This document shows positions 59,672 to 64,000 of a stretch of DNA of 64,000 bases, in pieces. This stretch comes from Bacillus sp. FJAT-22090 (lineage in GTDB: Bacteria; Bacillota; Bacilli; Bacillales_A; Planococcaceae). Within the stretch, counting starts at the first letter, position 1. The number at the start of each line of letters is the position of its first letter. The notes under the pieces are model-generated. The model had not been told where the DNA came from. It searched no databases and saw only the letters and a program-made list of their open reading frames with translations. The stretch spans positions 930,001 through 994,000 of the forward strand of contig NZ_CP012601.1 of assembly GCF_001278755.1 (NCBI RefSeq), read 5' to 3'. Made by a program: the position numbers and the translations under genes.

Positions 59672-60121
59672 TTGATTAAAATAATTGACATTAGTGTTAG
59701 AGATAACACTATGGATGTATTAAACATTCAAATACCATCCTATATGGTAGAGGCTGAAATAATCGGTACCAATGAAATACCGCCATTGAGAGATACCGTC
59801 GAAACATTGCAAGAATGCTAAGAAGTATTCTTTGGTTATTACGAATATGAAGACCTATGTGGAGCAATATCATTAAAAATAGAAAATGATGTTGTTGATA
59901 TACACAGGTTAATTGTACATCCAACACATTTTAGAAAAAGAATTGCCCAGAAGCTTTTAAATATTGTAACAAATAATTACGAAGTTAAGAAAATAAAAGT
60001 GGCGACTGGTTCCAAAAATACTCCAGCAGTTAGTTTTTATATAAAGAATGGCTTTGAAAATATAAAAGAAGTCACTGTAAATGAAAATTTATCTCTAACC
60101 TTTTTTGAAAAGAAATTATAA
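59672..60121 (+). pseudogene. GNAT acetyltransferase with one in-frame stop
   Basis: 150 codons from TTG (GAGGG upstream). TAA at codon 50 (59819-59821) interrupts an otherwise clean GNAT frame: EYEDLCGAISLKIENDVVDI, HRLIVHPTHFRKRIAQKLLN, KVATGSKNTPAVSFYIKNGF. One base change restores it. Likely recently inactivated. Confidence 0.75.
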
Positions 60122-60229
60122 TTTTCTTTTTGAGGTAACGTCCGGATTATTAAAAAAAGATGTCATTTAAGTGAGCAGAGATTTGCTGGCATTTTATTTA
60201 GCAACCGAAACATAATGTCCATCTTTCTT

Positions 60230-60258
60230 CTTCAACTAACGCACCAGTTTAGTTCAAG
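60230..60258 (+). repeat. attC-like lone arm
   Basis: CTTCAACTAACGCACCAG, TTTAGTTCAAG. Confidence 0.8.
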
Positions 60259-60394
60259 AGTGCTGTTTGATTTTTGTTCAACAATTGGGCCATTTTGTTG
60301 AAGATCAGCAGAAACTTTTGAGATCTTAATCAAAATAGTAATTAATCTATCGAAGTTGTAAAATAAGGGTAAGAATAGTTCTGGGGGGATTTAT

Positions 60395-60760
60395 ATCAAT
60401 TATAATGCTATTAATCTAAGCGAGAAACTGTCCAAATTCAGTGAACACTGGTCGCCCAAAGTCATTGGTGAAATGAATGATTATCAGTTTAAGTTAGTTA
60501 AGATTTTGGGGGATTTTGTATGGCACGATCATAAAGACACCGATGAGGCATTCATCGTGATAGACGGCGAGATGTCCATTGCTTTCCGCGATGGAGAGGT
60601 TAAACTTTCCAAAGGAGAAATGTATGTGATACCAAAAGGTGTGGAACATAAGCCTTATGCTGAAAAGGAATGCCATATAATGCTGGTAGAGCCTAAAGGT
60701 GTAGTCAACACTGGTGAAACTAATTTAAAACTAACTGCTGAAAATAACATATGGATTTAA
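60395..60760 (+). CDS. Cupin domain protein
   Basis: About 121 residues. Single cupin: FVWHDHKDTDEAFIVIDGEM (His-x-His...Glu metal set), GEMYVIPKGVEHKPYAEKEC, MLVEPKGVVNTGE. Homologues begin with a KLSKFSEHWSPKVIGEMNDY segment, which is present upstream of the first ATG (60473). So the true start is probably a rare ATC or ATT codon at 60395 or 60389, placed just after GGGGGG. Small cytosolic metal-binding protein; substrate unknown. Confidence 0.8.
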   Translation: MNYNAINLSEKLSKFSEHWSPKVIGEMNDYQFKLVKILGDFVWHDHKDTDEAFIVIDGEMSIAFRDGEVKLSKGEMYVIPKGVEHKPYAEKECHIMLVEPKGVVNTGETNLKLTAENNIWI

Positions 60761-60899
60761 ACCAATAATTCAGTTACTTTCTTTGGATCAACATATAAAG
60801 GAAGTTACATATATTCCGTAATCTGGAGCGATTCTTTAATAAGAATCGCTTTTCTATGCTACAAATAAATTGCAGTACAAAACAATTATATGATTACAA

Positions 60900-61100
60900 T
60901 TAGCGACTTACTCTTAATTGAGTAGGTAGGTTATTATAGTCTATAAAAACTTTTTGGGGTAACCTTAACTTACTTCCACTAGTCCATTCTCTTGCTCTTA
61001 TTTCATAATGGAATGGAGGAATCATAGAAAGTAATCCTTCCTTTACCTCCTTTGTGAAACTCTTATGCTGCTCTAGTTCGCCAGCTATCTTCCAATAAAA
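60900..61100 (-). pseudogene. C-terminal gene fragment
   Basis: Minus frame without a start: ...KIAGELEQHKSFTKEVKEG, LLSMIPPFHYEIRAREWTSG, SKLRLPQKVFIDYNNLPTQL to TAA. Good coding character but no 5' end. Family not recognised. Confidence 0.45.
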
Positions 61101-61121
61101 GTAAAAAATTACACAAAAAAC

Positions 61122-61158
61122 GTGAATTTCACCGAATATGGTGAATTCACTGTTTTTT
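61122..61158. terminator. Terminator
   Basis: GTGAATTTCACC-gaatat-GGTGAATTCAC then TGTTTTTTT; between the fragment above and the convergent MFS gene end. Confidence 0.75.
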
Positions 61159-61197
61159 TATTACTCCCTTTACTTCATTTAATCTAATTCATCCCAG

Positions 61198-62412
61198 TTA
61201 TAGTGCACTTGAGTTTTTAGTGTCTTGTAGAAATTCCTCTTTTCGCATCTTAACTTGCCGCAACTGATATAGTCCATAAACCAATAAGCCCACAAATACA
61301 AATAAAGAAGAAGACAAAAACATACCGCTGTATCCAATATAATTTGCAATAGTACCTAAGACAAAGGCTCCACCTGCGATACCTAAATCGACTGACATTA
61401 GATAAGTAGCTATGGCGGCACCTCTACGTTCGGAAGGCACAGCGTCTATTACAAGCGCTTGTAAGCTTGGTTGTATAGAACCTAATCCAAGACTTATTAG
61501 AAATGCTGAAAGCAAAAAGATAGTAAGGGTATTCGATTGACTTAACACAAACGTTCCTACGATACACAATAACATTCCCGGATAGATGACAAAAGAAGCT
61601 CCGTATTTATCGGATATTTTTCCAGTAAGAGGCCTTATTACTAATAACACACATGAATAAACAGCAAAAAAGTATCCCGATGCTTCTACCATTTTTAATT
61701 CTTTTGCATAAAGAGAAATAAACGAAACAATACCGCCATAAACAGATACGATCATGACAGAAACAATACAGATATGTATTACTTTAGGTTCGACAAGTTT
61801 TTCCATAAGAGACCGTTTTTGGTCTCCACCGTTTTTTTGTGTATGATCATCAACCTTAATCAAATTTCCTAAGAAAGCGCTAATTCCACCTAGAACACAA
61901 CAAAAAATAAATAAAACGTTAAAATTCCCACTATTCATAATCCATACCCCTAATGAAGGACCTATTACAAGTGCTAAGCTGACGAAGGCTCCGTAATACC
62001 CCATTCCTTCAGCACGACGTTCAGATGGCACGACATCAGCTGCCATTGTTCCCGATGCTGTTGTAGCAATTCCAAAGCTAAACCCATGAATTAATCTTAA
62101 AAGGAAAAATAAAAGTAGTCCCGGAATATTTAAATAGAGAAACATTAATACAAAAAAGGCGATACGTGCATACAAAAACACTTTCTTTCTCCCGATTTCA
62201 TCCAACCACTTCCCAGCTAGAGGGCGAGCAAATATTTGAGCTGTTGTAAAAAATGCGATAATTAACCCCACTTGTCGTTCTGTACCATCAAGATGCTCTA
62301 CTAAGAAAACAGGCAAAGTTGGTAACAACATATAAAAGCTAGTAAACATAAAAAAATTGCTAAAACATAATAGCAAAAAATTCCCATTCCATAATTTGTT
62401 ATTATTCTTCAT
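61198..62412 (-). CDS. MFS transporter, drug-efflux type
   Basis: 404 residues with 12 predicted spans. MFS signature between spans 2 and 3 (RPLAGKWLDEIGRKKVFLYA), motif GMGYYGAFVSLALVIGPSLG (motif C, antiporter) and a repeated VVPSERRAEG / AVPSERRGAA loop in each half. Resembles YwoG/YfkF-like proton-driven exporters; substrate unknown. AGGAGATATG before the ATG. Probably resident chromosome beyond the array. Confidence 0.9.
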   Translation of the reverse strand: MKNNNKLWNGNFLLLCFSNFFMFTSFYMLLPTLPVFLVEHLDGTERQVGLIIAFFTTAQIFARPLAGKWLDEIGRKKVFLYARIAFFVLMFLYLNIPGLLLFFLLRLIHGFSFGIATTASGTMAADVVPSERRAEGMGYYGAFVSLALVIGPSLGVWIMNSGNFNVLFIFCCVLGGISAFLGNLIKVDDHTQKNGGDQKRSLMEKLVEPKVIHICIVSVMIVSVYGGIVSFISLYAKELKMVEASGYFFAVYSCVLLVIRPLTGKISDKYGASFVIYPGMLLCIVGTFVLSQSNTLTIFLLSAFLISLGLGSIQPSLQALVIDAVPSERRGAAIATYLMSVDLGIAGGAFVLGTIANYIGYSGMFLSSSLFVFVGLLVYGLYQLRQVKMRKEEFLQDTKNSSAL

Positions 62413-62697
62413 TGCATCATATCTCCTCTCTTTTCATATTCTTCAGAACTTGAATCTACTATTATATTATAAAAAGGTTATAAATGGAAACAGAGGCGGG
62501 CTGAGTGGTTAATTTACAAAAACAAGAATTTAAAAAATAAATTCTTCTTGATTTGCTAGTTAATCTATCAATCTATAACTAAGCAATTACATGAGGAATC
62601 ATTAATTGTTGCCAAATACATGGTTGGCGAAATAGATAAAACTTACAAAATTTTCTCGTGCAAAATAAAACAAATGAAACAGAAGTAGGGAAGGAAT

Positions 62698-62817
62698 GTG
62701 CGTATTATTATTCTGAAGGTACTAGAACACGGGGAAGTTGCAGAAATGATTTACATGAAAAACAATGGTGAAATCAGCAAAGGGCAAGTTATAGTAGTTA
62801 TTTTGTTTATAATATAG
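62698..62817 (+). pseudogene. Short ORF, WYL-like fragment
   Basis: 39 codons from GTG with GGGAAGGAA upstream: ILKVLEHGEVAEMIYMKNNG-EISKGQV. The EMIYM.NNGEIS.. stretch is like short Bacillus proteins of the WYL/YolD neighbourhood. Probably a truncated gene. The rest of 62413-62880 shows nothing. Confidence 0.4.
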
Positions 62818-62825
62818 GGAAAAAC

Positions 62826-62865
62826 AAGGTGAATGAAAGTAACTTAATTTACTTTCATCCACCTT
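62826..62865. terminator. Terminator
   Basis: AAGGTGAATGAAAGT-aacttaattt-ACTTTCATCCACCTT; serves the convergent MscS gene. Confidence 0.75.
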
Positions 62866-62883
62866 ATCTTTAAAAAGTATTTT

Positions 62884-63702
62884 TTAATGGCTTGTGTTGA
62901 GGCTCTCTCCCATCATCAAGTCGTTCTTGTAGGCAGCCATCGCCAGTTCATACCTCACTTTTTTGCTCATTTCAACGAAATCCGCTTCCTTCACAAGACC
63001 TGATAATGAATACCGGTGACCCCTGAAATCCACGTTCAGTTCGGTGATTTGGTTGAATTTGAAACTCTCCACGGGAACGCCGTTCTCATCCTTCAACAGG
63101 TATTCACCGTATTTCTCGTTGCATGTTTGTGCTACTTCCTCCATCACCTTGAAAGCATCGTCCGGATTTTGCCTATAGTTGAGGATAAGGCTTTCGTTCA
63201 CCCGGCGCATTCCCCGGTTCCCGTTCTGAAGTTCCGAGATGTTGCTATAGGAGACCGAATAGAGATATCCGTCATACTGGCGGATCTTTAGGTGGCGCAT
63301 GCTGATTTCCTCGATTTTTCCCTGACGGTTCCCATTGATAATGACATAATCCCCGTGATGGATCTGGCGCTCAAACAAGTAGGTCAACCCCATAATGTAA
63401 TCGCGGATGATATGCTGAAGTATCAATGCCAAGGCACCTGCCAACACGACCGAACCAGTGACAAGCTTTGCCAGGTCGAAGAAATGGCTAAGCACATAAA
63501 TAAAGAAGAACACCAGTCCCAATACCTTTGTCACCTGGTTGACAAAATGCATCAATGTCTCTTCTCGCTTTTCATCCAAGATGCTTGTTTTTTCAAAGAA
63601 AAGCTTGATGGATTTGCGGATCAAATAAACCGTGAGTGTAATCAGCAGAGCCACCGTTAAAATTTTTACGGGCAACTGCTGGGACAGTCCCAAGAAAAAC
63701 AT
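62884..63702 (-). CDS. MscS-family mechanosensitive channel
   Basis: 272 residues. Three spans, the pore helix VVLAGALALILQHIIRDYIM, then the beta domain YLFERQIHHGDYVIINGNRQGKIEEISMRH (split here; MscS signature) and C-terminal cytosolic cage. Opens under membrane tension to release solutes. ATG at 63702 with GGGGGT upstream is preferred over a TTG 15 bp earlier. Higher G+C than the cassettes and therefore likely resident DNA. Confidence 0.9.
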   Translation of the reverse strand: MFFLGLSQQLPVKILTVALLITLTVYLIRKSIKLFFEKTSILDEKREETLMHFVNQVTKVLGLVFFFIYVLSHFFDLAKLVTGSVVLAGALALILQHIIRDYIMGLTYLFERQIHHGDYVIINGNRQGKIEEISMRHLKIRQYDGYLYSVSYSNISELQNGNRGMRRVNESLILNYRQNPDDAFKVMEEVAQTCNEKYGEYLLKDENGVPVESFKFNQITELNVDFRGHRYSLSGLVKEADFVEMSKKVRYELAMAAYKNDLMMGESLNTSH

Positions 63703-63936
63703 CCTATCAACCCCCAATTTTTTACACTATACCAAAGGAATACGAATAAGGAGAAAACCTTCCTTTCCAACAAACCTTAAAGATAGCATGGTTCCATTAA
63801 AAAGAGAATCCCTCTTAGTACTTCTTGAGGAACGATAATATTGCCAATAATTTGTTTTCCGCTGATGAATGGATATTAAAAGATACAGAGATAAAGATAA
63901 ATGAGAGAATTGAACCTGTGCTACCCTTTTTTCGTT

Positions 63937-63965
63937 CTTATTGGACTCCCTCAGTTTAGTTGAAG
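63937..63965 (+). repeat. attC-like arm B, worn
   Basis: TCTTATTGGACTCCCTCAG, TTTAGTTGAAG. The right end of an old site: the array resumes at the window edge. 63720-63936 holds no gene except a 16-codon scrap (MVPLKRESLLVLLEER). Confidence 0.6.
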
Positions 63966-64000
63966 AAAGAACAGTGTAAGAAGTAGCATGAATTTTAGCG

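Noticed and set aside
4300-60260. Arm B end TTGAAC/TTGAAG acting as a -35 promoter box for the next gene
   Set aside because: Distances to the nearest TATAAT-like boxes vary from about 8 to over 30 bp between cassettes, so no consistent promoter is formed.
144-63965. CRISPR array
   Set aside because: Repeats are evenly inverted two-arm elements with genes of 100-1400 bp between them, not short direct repeats with 30-40-bp spacers, and no cas gene is present.
1-64000. Prophage
   Set aside because: No capsid, tail, terminase, portal or lysis genes; the recombinase and small genes fit a cassette array better.
1-64000. tRNA or rRNA genes
   Set aside because: No cloverleaf-type or rRNA-like conserved segments were recognised on either strand.

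Overview
The window is AT-rich, low-GC Gram-positive DNA, most likely from a spore-forming member of the Bacillales (Bacillaceae or Planococcaceae-like). Clues are strong AGGAGG ribosome sites, GTG/TTG starts, a DUF3231 spore-coat-like protein, a MocR regulator, a VanRS-like two-component system and IS150-type elements. The species cannot be fixed from the sequence alone.

The dominant feature is a very large gene-cassette array. Roughly 50 copies or remnants of one composite repeat lie between small genes, nearly all in the same orientation, and nearly all cassette genes are on the + strand. A full repeat has two arms. Arm A closes a cassette: TTCAACTAA, core CGGGTGC, TTTAGTTAAA. Arm B opens the next: TTAAACTAA, core CGGGGCAG / CGAAGCAG / CGCAGCAG, TTTAGTTGAA. 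A and B are imperfect inverted repeats of each other, and many outer ends fit RYYYAAC ... GTTRRRY, the hallmark of integron attC sites. Between the arms sits one of several interchangeable terminator-like hairpins: long type (about 130 bp, hairpin GACCATCATTTCGATGGTC plus a conserved 60-bp tail); S1 (GGGTTGCTTAGGCAACTC); S2 (GCTTTACTTCAAGAAGGAGTAAAGC-like); S3 (GCTGCCTGTAAGGGTAGC). Lone arms also occur.

A tyrosine recombinase (29214-30059, minus strand) lies in the middle. It has a complete R-K-H-R-H-Y set but Xer-like spacing without the extra IntI segment. About 65 bp upstream of its start, divergently placed, is a single simple B-like site (30126-30152) followed by plus-strand cassettes. 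This is the geometry of intI-attI-cassette array, so the locus looks like an integron-like system in a Gram-positive chromosome. Cassettes also continue on the other side of the recombinase.

Region by region: 1-8.5 kb, LRR/Ig protein on minus, then cassettes (lipoproteins, SMI1/KNR4-type protein, small membrane proteins, Nudix). 8.5-12.3 kb, an atypical insert with minus-strand small genes, a possible structured RNA and an inverted repeat whose partner is at 17.8 kb. 12.4-17.7 kb, beta-lactamase-fold hydrolase, an IS150-type element inside an attC, and a frameshifted Msr-like ABC-F gene behind a leader-peptide attenuator. 17.8-25.8 kb, cassettes (DUF2199, DUF3885, AhpD-like, GNAT, membrane proteins). 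25.9-30.1 kb, MocR regulator, two GNATs and the recombinase. 30.1-63 kb, many more cassettes: lipoproteins, two ECF sigma/anti-sigma pairs, arylamine N-acetyltransferase, GNATs, Nudix, ornithine cyclodeaminase plus threonine-dehydratase-like pair, trypsin-like protease, RCC1-repeat protein, D,D-carboxypeptidase with VanRS-like regulators, a DivIVA-motif protein, a second IS150-type element, cupin. The right end holds an MFS transporter and an MscS channel.

The genes do not form one pathway. They are a reservoir of small, mostly single-gene, often envelope-linked or stress/acetyltransfer functions, each with its own ribosome site and followed by its own terminator, with many in obvious decay.
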